A program made the translations under genes and the position numbers. From contig MNCI01016043.1 of the NCBI GenBank assembly GCA_015680685.1, positions 69,302 to 133,301 on the forward strand: a DNA stretch of 64,000 nt, read 5' to 3'. The notes below the pieces were generated by a model. The model was not told the origin of the DNA. It saw nothing but the letters and a program-made list of their open reading frames with translations, and searched no databases. Each line of letters begins with the position of its first letter. Within the stretch, counting starts at the first letter, position 1. Shown here piece by piece: positions 1 through 10,586 of this stretch. Origin of the DNA: Gnetum montanum. Lineage: Eukaryota > Streptophyta > Gnetopsida > Gnetales > Gnetaceae.

Positions 1-330
1 GAGAAACCATAGAAATTGGTGGATGGATGGATGAAGCGGTCTCATTGCCTACCATATCAGAAGAAACATACCTTAGTATCAACATTGTGACTTAAAGGTA
101 AAAAAAAAACATTAGCAATCAATATGAAAATAGTTCATACCATCATGAACAATGCTTATTATGGGACAAACTTACAGGGTGGATCACACATACACACATA
201 AAAAATGGAAAAAGTATAACGATGTTGTAAAACAAAAACTTAGAAAAGTTAAAGAAATTTGTAAAACAAAAATGTGTAAAATAAAAACGTTGTAAAACAA
301 AAAATTAAAAGAACTGAGGACCCCATATGA
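1..330 (-). other. A1 3' UTR (partial)
   Basis: No coding signal. On the minus strand the T-rich sequence matches the 3' UTR of A2 (from 7626) and of A3 (24706-25060) in the opposite orientation, including the block TGTTGATACTAAGGTATG. These matched blocks fix A1 as minus and A2/A3 as plus. Confidence 0.8.
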
Positions 331-340
331 TTAGCATATG

Positions 341-360
341 TGGCCATCTCCCCCATGACT
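341..360 (-). promoter_or_regulatory. A1 internal polypurine tract at end of pol
   Basis: The minus strand reads AGTCATGGGGGAGATGGCCA directly after the integrase tail. The same AGTCATGGGGG core directly precedes the A2 3' LTR and recurs at the end of the coding region in A3 and D1. A second, central plus-strand priming site is the simplest reading; inference. Confidence 0.5.
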
Positions 361-380
361 AAGCAGAAAGGGAGAGATCC

Positions 381-1490
381 GAAATAATGAGCAAGGTTGC
401 CCGCTAGTGGGGGTGTAACTTGCACTGGCTATTGCGGGTTCACGAAAAGGTTTTGTTTGTCGTACATTAACCAATAACCTTTTATCTGGGCTGTCAGGCT
501 TATATATCATCATGGCTCCAGAGGGGAAGGTAGTATGAATAATATAAGGTCCTTTCCACAATGTTTGAAACTTTGTATGTTGGGGTACGTGCATGGGGTT
601 CCAGTAAAGGACCTTATCTCCTTATCTCCTGGTTGGTACTTAAACATTCGGATCCTTAAGTCATGACACTGTTTATTGTGTGCCTTGTGCAAATCATTTA
701 GCAATAGTGCAACCAATCTATTATCGTCTAACACATTCAAAGTCACTAGTTGTTTTTTTTGTGCTAGGTCAAGATCCAGGTGAAGTTCGCAAGCCATGGA
801 TAGTGTACGGAGCTCACTCTGTATAGGGAGTTTTGGAAGTTTCCCGTACACCAGCTCATAGGGAGAATATCCTGTAGGGAGCTTCCAAGTGGAACGATAC
901 GCCCATAGAGCATCGTTCAGTTTCATGCTCCAGTCTTGCCTAAATTTGCTAATTGTTCATGTTAATATTCTGGTAATCTCCCTATTAGTAACCTCGGCTT
1001 GACCATTAGCTTGGGGGTGGTAAGGTGTGGTCAATTTATGCTCAACCCCTAAGCGTTGCATCAGCTTCCTAAAGGTTGCACCCGTAAAATGTGTTCCATT
1101 ATCGAAAATGAGCACACGTGGCACACCAAACCTGTTAATGATTTGTTGTTGTACAAATAATGCAGCTGTAGATGATGTGTAATATGTTACAGCAGCTGCT
1201 TCAGCCCATTTGGTTAAGTAATCAACAACAACGATTATATATGTTTTTCCGTTGGACATTGGTGTAATCGGTCCCATAAAATCTATGCCCCAGATATCAA
1301 AGGGTTCTAAAGGCTGAATCCATTGTTGCAGACCTTCCATTCTAGCAGTCATTCCCCCATCATGTTGGCAGCACTCACAAGATTCAATGAAATGATGGTC
1401 ATCCTGAAATAGTGTTGGCCAATAATATCCTGCAAGTAGGACCTTAGTAGTCGTTCATCTCCTAGCGTAATGACCCCCACAGGGGCCCTC
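381..1490 (-). pseudogene. A1 integrase
   Basis: Degenerate integrase in several frames. The N-terminal zinc finger shows its C-x2-C pair (ESCECCQHDGG, ~1360). The core (957-1352) keeps all three acidic residues of the D,D-35-E site: D in WGIDFMGP, D in IFDNGTHF, E in NGQAEVTNREI. The C-terminal part (510-926) has the DALWAYR and SPYELVYGK motifs of plant gypsy integrases. The tail (381-594) has WKGPYII and ends near KRLLVNVRQTKP; the same tail is fused to protease in A3. At least two frame changes and several stops break it. No chromodomain is evident, as expected for Tat/Athila rather than chromoviruses. Confidence 0.9.
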
Positions 1491-1499
1491 ATGAGCATC

Positions 1500-2163
1500 C
1501 TAGAGAACTTTTAATTGATCTTGATCAGGCACACACCATAGAACCAAGCCATCAGGATAGACTTTATAAAGTTGTCCCCTGATTTCCATGAAGTACTTGG
1601 TTTTGTGAAGAAACTGTTGTTTCTTTCTAAAGTCCAACTCCTGTGGTATTTTTTGGGAAGTGAGATAAGTAAGAATGCTACTATACCAATTTATTTCTAT
1701 GGGTTGATTATTTATTACACCACCAAAGAGGGTTTCATTAGGAAAATGATTAGATATAGCATATTCATCATCTTTGTTATTCCACCACAACCGAGATAGA
1801 TGATCGGAAACTACGTTCTCAGTGCCTTTACGGTCTACTATGGTTAAGTCAAACTCCTGAAGAATTACCAGCCAATGTATGATACGTGGGCTAACCATTG
1901 TCTTGTTCGTAAGGAATCAAATTGCACTATGATCTATATGAATGTATACTTTGTAACCCAATACATAGTGCCTAAATTTATCTAGTGCAAACACTACATC
2001 CATTAATTCCTTTTCTCTAGTCGTGTAGTTGAGTTGTGTGTCGGTGATACTCTTACTGGCACAGTGGATGTAATAAGGTCATTTTTGTTCATCTAATTGT
2101 ATCAGTATAGCTCCTAAGGCATAGTTAGAGGCATCAGTCATGATATGGAATGGCCTAGACCAG
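1500..2163 (-). pseudogene. A1 RNase H and linker
   Basis: Follows RT. Readable pieces include MTDASNYALGA (first catalytic Asp region), the YTTREKELMDVVFA block and a VDRKGTENVVSDHLSRL end. The last is diagnostic of the Tat/Athila branch, whose usual form is DRKGxENxVADHLSRL. It would degrade the RNA strand of the cDNA hybrid. Stops (for example near 2080 and 1917) interrupt it. The 3' part (1500-1898) is open for 132 codons and runs into the integrase zinc-finger region. Confidence 0.85.
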
Positions 2164-3018
2164 TCAAGGGCTTGCAAAATGGGAGTTTTCAAGCCTTTGT
2201 TTGAGGGTTTGAAATGCTCGTTCACATTCCCTGGTCCATTGAAATGGTGCATCTTTTTTTGTTAATTCTACCAATGGTTTGGAAAATTTGGAGAAGTTTG
2301 CAATAAACCTCCTGTAGTAGCCAGTGTGTCCAAGGAATGATCTAATTTCTTTAACAGTCTCTGGTTGTCGGGTAATTCCTTGGATGACTTTAATTTTTTC
2401 AGGATCCACCTCAATTCTTGATTGTGAAATTTTGTGCCCCAGTACAATGCCCTCTTGAACCATTAAATGACTCTTTTGCCAGTTGATCTTAAGGTTGGTT
2501 TCAACACATCGTTTCAATACTTACTCTAACCAGTTGAGGGCTTGATCAAAGCTTGTCCCATAGGTGGAGAAGTCTTCCATGAAGACTTCTACTCCATTAC
2601 CAATTTTCTGTTGAAAGATGCTTAGAACTAATTGTTGAAACATGGCAAGTGTATTTCACAAGACAAAAGGCATTTGTTTGTATGCAAACGTTCCCCAAGG
2701 ACTGGTGAACGTTGTTTTGGCTTGGTCATCTGGTGCAATTCGTATTTGGTTGTACCCACTATATCCATCCAGAAAGTTGTAATAGCGATGCCCTACTATA
2801 GTGTCTAATAATTGGTCAACAAATGGCAATGGGAAGCGATCTTTGAATGTTGCGATATTTAATAGCCTAAAATCTATACATACCCTCCATTTACCTCCTT
2901 TTTTCAGTACAATGACAAGGGGACTAACCCATTCGCTATCAACGATAGGGTAAATGAACCTAGCCTTGAGAAGCTGCTCTAGCTCCTCTTTCACTATTTG
3001 TTTTATCTTTGGGTTCAA
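2164..3018 (-). pseudogene. A1 reverse transcriptase
   Basis: RT fingers and palm are clear: WVSPLVIVLKKGGKWRVCIDFRLLN, then FPLPFVDQLLD, GYSGYNQI, TTFTSPWGTFAYKQMPF. The catalytic Y/F-x-D-D box reads FMEDF (codons at 2572-2580), so the first Asp of the pair is Glu. Downstream come VLKRCVETNL, HLMVQEGIVLGHKIS and the GYYRRFI thumb motif. Stops fall just after MPF and near 2520. Length fits a gypsy RT. It is the only RT core in the window. The Glu may be decay or a family variant; other copies are needed to tell. Confidence 0.92.
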
Positions 3019-3435
3019 TCACCTTTGGGGTTGTTTGCGAGGCTTCATAGAGGGTTCTGTGTAAATCCTATGCTGGCATATCCTAGGATCTATTCCAGTT
3101 AGTTTGGGGTATGACAAGGCAAAGGCTGTTGACCACTTGTTTATTACCTTTAGTAAACTTTCTTTTTACTTGGATGCGAGCTTTGCATTGATAATCACCG
3201 GTTTCCCATTTTTAAGGATCACGTATTCCAAACTGGTGAGTAATGGTTTTAAATTGAGGGGCTCTTGTTTAAACTCCTCAAGAATCTCCAACTTTCCCCA
3301 ATTGATGTCCTCAGAGTTAAGGGCTGGAAGTTGGCAATGGACTTGCTCTAGTGCATCTATGCTTTCAATGTAAGCACTAGTTATTCCCTCAGCTAGTTCC
3401 ATGCAGGTTGTTGAGTTACTCTCTCCATCAGCCAT
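3019..3435 (-). pseudogene. A1 protease-RT linker
   Basis: An 89-codon open stretch (3166-3435) between protease and RT contains CMELAEG and LEQVHCQLP. A3 has a recognisable counterpart (CMELTKQ, LEQEHHQLP at about 24420-24510). That counterpart ends at the A3 deletion junction, so this linker marks where A3 lost its pol genes. No catalytic function is assigned. It shares a frame with the RT, consistent with one Gag-Pol polyprotein. Confidence 0.7.
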
Positions 3436-3449
3436 TAGCCACTAGGTGT

Positions 3450-4070
3450 TTTCTTGTTTTGTGGCTGCTGCGTATAGACACTTTTGGATGTCAACCTCAT
3501 GTGCACACCGAGTGCATGCAGGCAATGTTAAACTTCGCATTACCAACACAATGACACCCTGTGTCACTATATGCAATGCATGGAACTCTTTTCCTCTCAA
3601 TTTTCCTAAAATTATCTGTCTTGGATATTTCTATGGAAAGGTTGTAGATTCCTAAGCATGCGTCGATTGTATTCATCCATGCCCTTCCCATTATAATTTG
3701 GAAATCCCCTTTGTCATTGTTTATTTAGATCACTAGGAAATCAATTGGATATGACCATCCACCGATGGTGGTAATAATGTCCTCGACCTGTCCCAAAGGG
3801 ACAGTGATGGACTGGTCAGCCAACTCTAGGAAAACATTGCTCTTCTTGAATGGAGGAAAGGTCCAGGTTTTATACAGTTAGTGTGAGATTAAGTTGACTC
3901 TGAAACCTGAGTCAAGGAGAGCCTTATGGGGTTCATTCCCAGTGACTTGGAGGTAAACTAGGGGGACTCCTAGATTGGATAATTTCTTTGGAAGGTGACC
4001 AACCTTGATCTAGTCGGTTATAGTATGTGTTAACATAACTGTATGCATTGGACGTGATTTCTCTGTCGAA
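3450..4070 (-). pseudogene. A1 aspartic protease
   Basis: Retropepsin-like. The active-site triad reads D-S-G in ALLDSGFRVNLIS (DSG codons at 3905-3913). It is followed by ELADQSITVPLGQVEDI and by a flap/end motif IIMGRAWMNTIDACLGIYNL, the equivalent of the usual ILGRPFL. Downstream lies a Cys-rich stretch (GCHCVGNAKFNIACMHSVC). It would cut the Gag-Pol polyprotein in the particle. Stops occur near 3728 and 3881. The A3 copy has DSS in place of DSG. Confidence 0.88.
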
Positions 4071-4099
4071 GGGTTTCCCAAAACCTTATTTGGTATGGG

Positions 4100-6536
4100 G
4101 GTGTTAGGATGCTCAACCGCTTATGAAAGCAAAGGCTTAGTTGGATTGTTGATCCTAAGGAAGGGTCTTTTAGGTGTATGATTGTTAGAACCAACTGATA
4201 TTGGGGGTTTGGAAGCCTTTGCAGTGTTGGCTTGTCATGGTTGAGTGGGGTTTACTTTAGGTTTTATTGGAGTAGTTGGCGGCGAGGCTACTGGCATAGA
4301 AGATGTAGGTGGAATTATAGGATAGTGTAGGCATGGAGCGTTTCTTGAAGGAGAAGAAGTCCTAAAGTACTCCTGAACTTGGTAGTAATGTGGAGGGCTT
4401 ATGTGACCTATAGTGTCACCTAGAGAAATCGACTACTGCCCATAATAACCATTAGGCTTAGGCTGCCAGTAAGAGTACTGTGGTGTTCGCAGTGGCATCC
4501 CCCATGACTATGGGTATTGCCACTACTGATGCTATCCGATGGGCTATGGCGGAGTTCCACATGGATAATACGTTAAGGGTTGTTGGAACTGCCTTGGGTT
4601 ACCTTGTGGATAAGGTAACCTGCACGGTGTTTGCCATTGGTTGAGTCTTGGATTAAGCACATACACCCCAGACTCCTATAGATGTGAGATGATGGGGCAA
4701 CATCCCTTAGGATGGTCATAATGGCAGATCTTACATCCATCATCATCGTTTGAATCAGAATCCTCAGCCACATCAGAGTTAGTGATTTTTCCCTTACCCT
4801 TGTTATGTGCAGGGCCTAAATCTCTCCACTTTTTCTTTCCTTTGTCACTACTTTGCTCAACCTTAGAATCTTCTACAATTTTCAAGACTGTTTTAATTTT
4901 AGAGTATAAGGAACTCCATTCATCATCTACCTTAGCCGCTAATTCTATTGTTAACTTCTAGATCGGCAAGGTTTTCTGGTTCACCAATTCTTCGATTGGT
5001 AACTCATCCTCTTCATCACAAAATTTCACTCCCTTCTTTCGAAGGGAGGGGTTGTGGTTGTACTCTTCTACAATTTCCCTTTTTGTAGCTCACCCTCTTC
5101 ATTTGCTACTTGCTCCAACAAGCTACATACTTCATGGGCTCTAAGTTGTGAGAGTCTCCCTTGGGCGTAAGTCTTAAGGGTTCTTCTAGTTTCATTCCTT
5201 AGCCCATCCACGATGCGGCAAAGTTGATCCCGCTGAGCGTACCCATGGCTCGGGCAATGATGTAACAATGTGTAATAGTGGTCCATGGTAGTATCCACGG
5301 GTTCGTGTGTACCTTGCTTCTAGCCTTGGATCTTCTTACACAAATTGAACACTCTGGAGTACATTTGATACTTCTCGTTGAACAGTTCTAGCATCGTACT
5401 CCACCTCTTGATGGTTTTCGGTTCTAAGGACTAGTACCAGCTCTCTGCTTCTTTAGTGAGTATCCTTGGGAATAGCTTAAGTTTTTTCCACTTATTTTCT
5501 ATATTCTGCAAGGCACAGGCATCGTGGAATGCCTGTAAATGAGTTTGCGGATCAGCATTGTATCGCACTTCAAACCATGGGATGTTGTTCATGTCTAATC
5601 GTTTGATCCGGTTGTCCTTTAAATGCATTGTGGGAATCCTAACTGCCTTCATTATGTCAAGAATACTTCAAGTTGTGAGTAGGGGCTTGTCATGATCGTG
5701 TCTTTCATGACACCTGTGATGTCTGCGTTGTTCCCTACTCTCCCTATGTCCTTGCCCTTGTCCTCTCTCTCGACTTTCCCATCGAGGTCTTTCATCCTTT
5801 TTATCCTCAACTTTATGTTCATGGTGGCTGCACCCAGATGTGGAAGGAGAGGATGAATTATGTGAAGAAGGGGAAGAAGAAGGGGAACCATCACCATGAT
5901 GATGTTTCTTACCTTCTCTTCGACTACTAAGGCCCCGATCATTGTGACGATCAAAGTGTTTGTCCCTAGCGTGAGTGGCTGTTCCTTTCGTGAACAGCTA
6001 GTGTTCACGAGCATCAAAATGAGGGATATGTATCGTTGATCGTAGGCTTTGATACTCATCCTCCTCACCATCGTCAGGAGGTGGAACATCCTTTGCTAAA
6101 GAACCCATGATAAAGGGCTCCTCATCTCCTATTTCACTAAGGATGTGTGGGGCCTTGCCCTTTGACCATGTATTTGGCTCTCCTGCCTTAAATCTCTCAT
6201 ACGTTGGGCATCTATGGGATAATAATTCCTCATGTCAAAATCTTCTGCAATGTATTTAGCAAAATTCTCTTGCATGTCAATCTATACCAAGGCATGGAAA
6301 AGCATGCAAGAGATTGATCGATTTGGGGGTAACACAATGTTACCTTGCAAGTCTCTCCACTGCAGTTGTTCGTCCTGATGGAGAACAAAAGTAAAGTTAG
6401 GAATATACTCATTAGGATGAGTATATGTCATCCTATATTGTTTAAGACTTGGCTGATTTTGGTTATGGTTTTTATCTTGCCGACTGTCTCGTGTGTGGTC
6501 CTTAGGTGGTGAGTTGCTCTTATGAGAAGAAGGCAT
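4100..6536 (-). pseudogene. A1 gag
   Basis: Begins MPSSHKSNSPP at 6536; the same start (M-S-S-S-S-H-K-S) is in A3. Regions in order: an N-terminal block ending WRDLQGNIVLPPNRS, also in A3 and A4; an Arg/Asp/His/Ser-rich low-complexity segment with KKHHHGDGSPSSSPSS (~5840-5960); a capsid core (5431-5652 and 5068-5298) with MNNIPWFE, DPQTHLQAFHDACAL, KLKLFPRILTKEAESWY and a helical LEQVANEEGEL end; a zinc knuckle CKICHYDHPKGCC (C-x2-C-x3-H-x4-C) near 4730; then a Pro/Gln/Tyr-rich tail. Broken by stops and frameshifts. Confidence 0.88.
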
Positions 6537-6660
6537 TTTTACTGGTGTGCTATTTCACTGTTATATAAATTTTTTTTCTTTTGATTAACTCGAAGGTTTG
6601 TTAAGGCTCACAACGATGTGAGTGATATCCCTTATGTTCTATTTGGCACACAAACACTTA

Positions 6661-6679
6661 GTCCCTCACAACGGTGCCA
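6661..6679 (-). promoter_or_regulatory. A1 primer binding site
   Basis: One base inside the 5' LTR the minus strand reads TGGCACCGTTGTGAGGGAC. It resembles the plant gypsy site TGGCGCCGTTGCCGGGGA, usually attributed to a tRNA-Asp primer in Athila-type elements. The tRNA identity is from general knowledge, not checked. Confidence 0.75.
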
Positions 6680-6680
6680 A

Positions 6681-7615
6681 TGATGAGTGGCGAGGTACCC
6701 CTACACTCAACCATACAAAACGAGTGTAGCACGCACGATCTGGTCGAACTCCACAGATTAAATGCCTAAACGCCCCATGGAACACTTGGGGTTAATCATT
6801 CGTTATCTTCCCAAACTTACTTGTTGTTGTCATGGTGTATAGTTAAGTAAGTTCGAGGTATATGATTTTTTTGGTCTTTTCTGATTTTATGTCTTCTATA
6901 CTAAGAGCAAAGGGTTGAGAAACTAGCTAACTCTAACTAAGGCCCTAAGTCTAAATTAACTAGCATCAACATCCGTTCCCACTTACTGTACACACCCTGA
7001 ACTATGCAACTGTGGCTACCAAACGCTAATCGTTACTGGGATCACCACATGTAACACACGTGCTCAAAGTGGTCATACTGAGGCACCTAACTAGCCTAAG
7101 TGTGATGAGTAGCTGATTCCTTGACTAGCTGTACACATCTATATATGCTTGTAATCAAGTCGTACTTGTCCCATGTTCTAGGAGATAAGGGGAAGAGAAT
7201 CTAATCGCGATGAGTAGCCGATTCCTTGGTTAGTCGTACACACGCGTCAATGCTCTTAACCAAGTTGTACTCATGCCACGCTAACAATAGGTAATAAATA
7301 ACATGTAAGAAAACCTATCCATGTACTGCAAGGTCTATCCACAAAGCTCATCTTTATTGTCGTACACAACTTACGTTCAGGTACAAAGCTGCTCCAATCA
7401 AGAACCATTCACTTGGGGACTCCTACTGCGGGCACATGGAAAATATTCTATCTCTGGGGTTATGAATCCACCAGAGCTTTGCTACTTCTAGCCTAGTATG
7501 AGAAATGAGGGGAGTGCCACCTCTTATTTATAGATTTGGTGGCGGACCACGATATGGCAATGGCTACGATATCGCATACGCAATATCGCGGCTCATGCAA
7601 TATCACGTCTCATCA
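6681..7615 (-). repeat. A1 5' LTR
   Basis: 935 bp, TGATGA...TCATCA ends in the minus orientation. Matches the family A LTRs at 9306, 20331, 26519 and 61432. The outer end (7615) is followed by ATTAC, the predicted 5-bp target duplication; its partner would lie left of the window. Confidence 0.9.
7522..7534 (-). promoter_or_regulatory. A1 LTR TATA box
   Basis: TCTATAAATAAGA on the minus strand, about 85 bp inside the LTR, conserved in the A2 and A3 LTRs. Upstream (7550-7612) lie iterated GATATC-type palindromes, a likely compact U3 enhancer. Confidence 0.7.
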
Positions 7616-9292
7616 ATTACTAATATTTTTTTTTTACCTTTGAGTTATAATGTTGATACTAAGGTGTGGTTCTTTTGATATAACAGGCAATGATTCTACA
7701 TCATCTATGCATCCATAAATTTCTATGGTCTCTCCTAGCTTGGAACTATACAGTCCCCTTCTTAATAATAGAACTATCAATGGATCGGTGACTGGGCATT
7801 TCTCAGACTAAGGAAAGACTCAAGGATTGAAAAGGGTGTAACTTCAAGGAAATTTGAGGCATTTGTGCTGGCCATTCTCTTGGGTGCTTGGATTCTTTCT
7901 TCTTGGGTTTTCTTTACCATTTCGACGTACTTCATTGTTAAGAAGTTGAGCCAATAAAAATAATAAGTCTTTGCATGGTGTGGTTCTCATGCTAAAGAAA
8001 AAAGAGAGAGAGAAGGAAAGTGAGAATTAAAAGCACAACCCTTAGACAAAATAATCATCTAGGCTACAAACATTGGTTTTAGAACTCAAAAAATGTGTTC
8101 CCTCTAACTAAGGCCCTCTCTCACTTCCTACTTTTTCCTTTCTTGTTTTCTCGAAATGGTGGTGACTCTTTGGTAGAAGCATTCTTGTTACTTCAAGTGG
8201 ATGGATTGGCCAAGTGTATTAATGTGAAGTCACTGGATGTGGATTGTTTAAGGCTAAATTTGGAATGAGATCTACTTAGTCACATTAACCATCTACACAA
8301 GGGGCTGTACACCACCTTGTTCTTGGGACTCCATTCCATTCTCTTCTCCTCATCATTCTTTCTCCATTTTCCACCTCATTTTTGGTTGTATCAATAGTCT
8401 ATATTTTGGGTGATGCATTTTTTTTATTTCGGTAAATTCTTAGGGTTAAGACTTTAACTTGTGCTTCCAAATGACATTTCTAGAGCCTATGGACTCTTTG
8501 AATGTGGGAGTGTTAGGGCATTAAGGGCATGAGCTTGCTTTGGGGAGAACCCACTGGCATTCCTATTTGGTGCATTAGTTAACTTCTTTCCCTTAAACAT
8601 TTCCATAATCAACATTTATTTTGTTTGATTCCACCTCTCACATCCATTTTATCAGCATTTTCATTGTTTCATTTTCTCCATCTTTCTTATTCCTTTTATT
8701 TTTCCATTCTATCACAACTGGAGGATTGCTCTTAGTCATGGGAGTCCTAGTTCAATTTTTTTAATTTTCTCCTAACCCCTACACCTTAAACCTTTGGTAG
8801 TCACTAGTGTTATATCTCCAAAATTCATATTAGCCATATCACAACTCAGCCAATAGATTGTACACTGAGGCAAGGTATTGATTACATTATGATTTATTTA
8901 TCCTTCATAATATGAGACTATGTTGTGTGTACAGATGGCAATCATACAACAATAGACTGGAGCTGGAGGAAACACTTAGGATGGACTGGTACTAGAACGG
9001 TATGCAAGGAACCAGATTGATGGCATGGTTATGGATAGACAATGGAAGGCACAATTCTGGCATCAGTAGCAACACATCTTCTTCTCTTCTCTCTCTTCTC
9101 TCTCAGCTGTCAAACAAGGTTGGATGTCAAATGTGTATAGTGTTCACTCTTGTGGTCATGAACACTAATATTGCTATGTATTGTAATGATGATCCATTCA
9201 CATGTCACCCCATTCACCATTAGTGTCATTTAAGTCAATAATCCCATACCTTCCCAATATTTTGTAAGGAACTCGAGGATGAGTTTTTATTT
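7616..9292 (+). other. A2 3' UTR
   Basis: About 1.7 kb, collinear with 24915-26505 of A3. It holds a second PPT-like AGTCATGGGAG (8734-8744). A 73-codon ORF (9002-9223) has an equal-length counterpart in A3. No domain is recognised. Most of it is probably untranslated. Confidence 0.75.
9002..9223 (+). CDS. Small ORF in family A 3' UTR (A2 copy), doubtful
   Basis: 73 codons, starting MQGTRLMAWLWIDN and ending DPFTCHPIHH. The A3 copy at 26215-26436 is open over the same length. Several amino-acid differences between the copies (W/R, I/M, G/E, H/C) argue against strong selection on the protein. No known family is recognised. It may be open by chance inside a conserved non-coding region. Confidence 0.25.
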   Translation: MQGTRLMAWLWIDNGRHNSGISSNTSSSLLSLLSQLSNKVGCQMCIVFTLVVMNTNIAMYCNDDPFTCHPIHH

Positions 9293-9305
9293 AGTCATGG
9301 GGGTA
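9293..9305 (+). promoter_or_regulatory. A2 polypurine tract
   Basis: AGTCATGGGGGTA ends directly at the TGATGAG start of the 3' LTR, the place of the plus-strand primer. Confidence 0.75.
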
Positions 9306-10113
9306 TGATGAGCCACGATATCGCGTATAGGATATTGCATACGTGATATCGCATCCCTCGCGATATCACCTACGTGATATTGCATCCTACCGCATTATCT
9401 ATAAATAAGAGGTGTCTTCCCTTGTTTAGTCACTTAGACTTAGACCCTTAGCCAAACTATAGTAGTTTTACCATTCTAGAGTTAGAATAATTTCCATGTT
9501 CCTACAATAAGAGTCTTAAAGTGAACGAATCTTTATTTGAGCAAATTATACCTGAGCACACATTCTTGTCTGGCAATAAAGACAAACTTTATGATAAACT
9601 TTGCAGCATATGGACTAAGCTAAATAGTAATTAATTATTTTTGAATGTTTAAATTCTTTCCTACTTAATTAATCTCTCTCTCAACCCTTACTCTCCTAGT
9701 TAAGTAAACTCAGTACGGTCACTTCAAGCATGTGTGTAGCACTTGGTAACCCAGTAATCCCAGTAGCATTGCACTAGTTTAAGATGTGTGAAGCAAGTGG
9801 GAATGAATACTGGTGTTAGGAACAATTAGAACTTAGTTAGTGAATATTTAATATAAGTTAGCCACTTAATTCTCTTCACCTTTCCCAATTAGCATAAAGA
9901 CATTAGAAAGATAAAAGCTTTAAAAATCACATATCTCAAGCTTACTTAACCATACAACCATGACAATACAAGTAAGTTTGGAAAGACAATGATTGATTAA
10001 CCTTAAGTGTTCCATTAAGGTGCGTAAGAACTTAGTCCTTGGAGTTCAATCGGATCGCGCATGAAACGCTCATATTCATATGGTTGAGTGTAGGGGTACC
10101 TCACCACTCATCA
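9306..10113 (+). repeat. A2 3' LTR
   Basis: 808 bp, TGATGAGCC...CACTCATCA. TATA element TCTATAAATAAGA at 9398-9410. Between the start and the TATA box lie four imperfect copies of a palindromic CGATATCG-type motif (9315-9385). The following five bases CTAAG are the predicted target duplication; the partner is out of view. Confidence 0.9.
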
Positions 10114-10586
10114 CTAAGAATGCACTAGAACCAATCATCTACAAGGACTATTGGTCTACAAAGATCTCACCTATCTTGAATTCTATCAGTGATCCTTCTC
10201 AAGGATTAGTTGACCAACCTTACCAATTTCTTCACCTTTCCCAATTAGCGTAAAGACATTAGAAAGATAAAAGCTATAAAAATCAGATATCTCAAGCTTA
10301 CTTAACCATACAACCATGAAAATACAAGTAAGTTTGGAAAGATAATGATTGATTAAACTTAAGTGTTCCATTAATGTGCATAAGCACTTAGTCCTTGGAG
10401 TTCGATCGGATCGCGCATGAAACGCTCGTATTTGTATGGTTGAGTGTAGGGGTACCTCACCACTCATCACTAAGAATGCACTAGAGCCAATCATCCACAA
10501 GGACTATTGGTCTACAAATATCTCACCTATCTTGAATTCTATCAGTGATCCTTCTCAAGGATTAGTTGACCAACCTTACCAATCTA
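9875..10586 (+). repeat. 356-bp direct tandem duplication spanning the A2 LTR end
   Basis: Copy 1 (about 9875-10230) and copy 2 (about 10231-10586) begin at the same TTCACCTTTCCCAATTAGC. Each holds the last ~239 bp of the LTR plus ~117 bp of flank, so a second LTR end appears at 10469. It must be younger than the A2 insertion. Boundaries are good to a few bases. Confidence 0.9.

Larger units (their letters stand above)
1..7615 (-). mobile_element. A1: near-complete Ty3/gypsy (Tat/Athila-type) element, 3' LTR outside window
   Basis: Read on the minus strand the order is 5' LTR, primer binding site, gag, protease, RT, RNase H, integrase, internal polypurine tract, then 3' UTR running off the left edge. 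This is the gypsy order. RNase H and RT phrasing (DRKGTENVVSDHLSRL; GIVLGHKIS) is typical of the non-chromovirus Tat/Athila branch. The coding part is broken by many stops and some frameshifts, so it is dead as it stands. It is the only element here with a recognisable RT, making A1-type copies the likely enzyme source for the RT-less relatives. The right end sits in the 3' UTR of another family A element (A2). Confidence 0.9.
7616..10113 (+). mobile_element. A2: right-hand remnant of a family A element split by A1
   Basis: Starts in mid 3' UTR exactly where A1 ends, and continues through a 3' UTR collinear with that of A3 (from about 24915) to a complete 3' LTR. The missing left part (5' LTR, gag, pol) should lie beyond the left edge, on the other side of A1. 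Plus orientation, opposite to A1. Confidence 0.85.

Noticed and set aside
10186-10500. Minus-strand 104-codon ORF
   Set aside because: Spans the 356-bp tandem duplication of an LTR end; antisense to LTR sequence without motifs.
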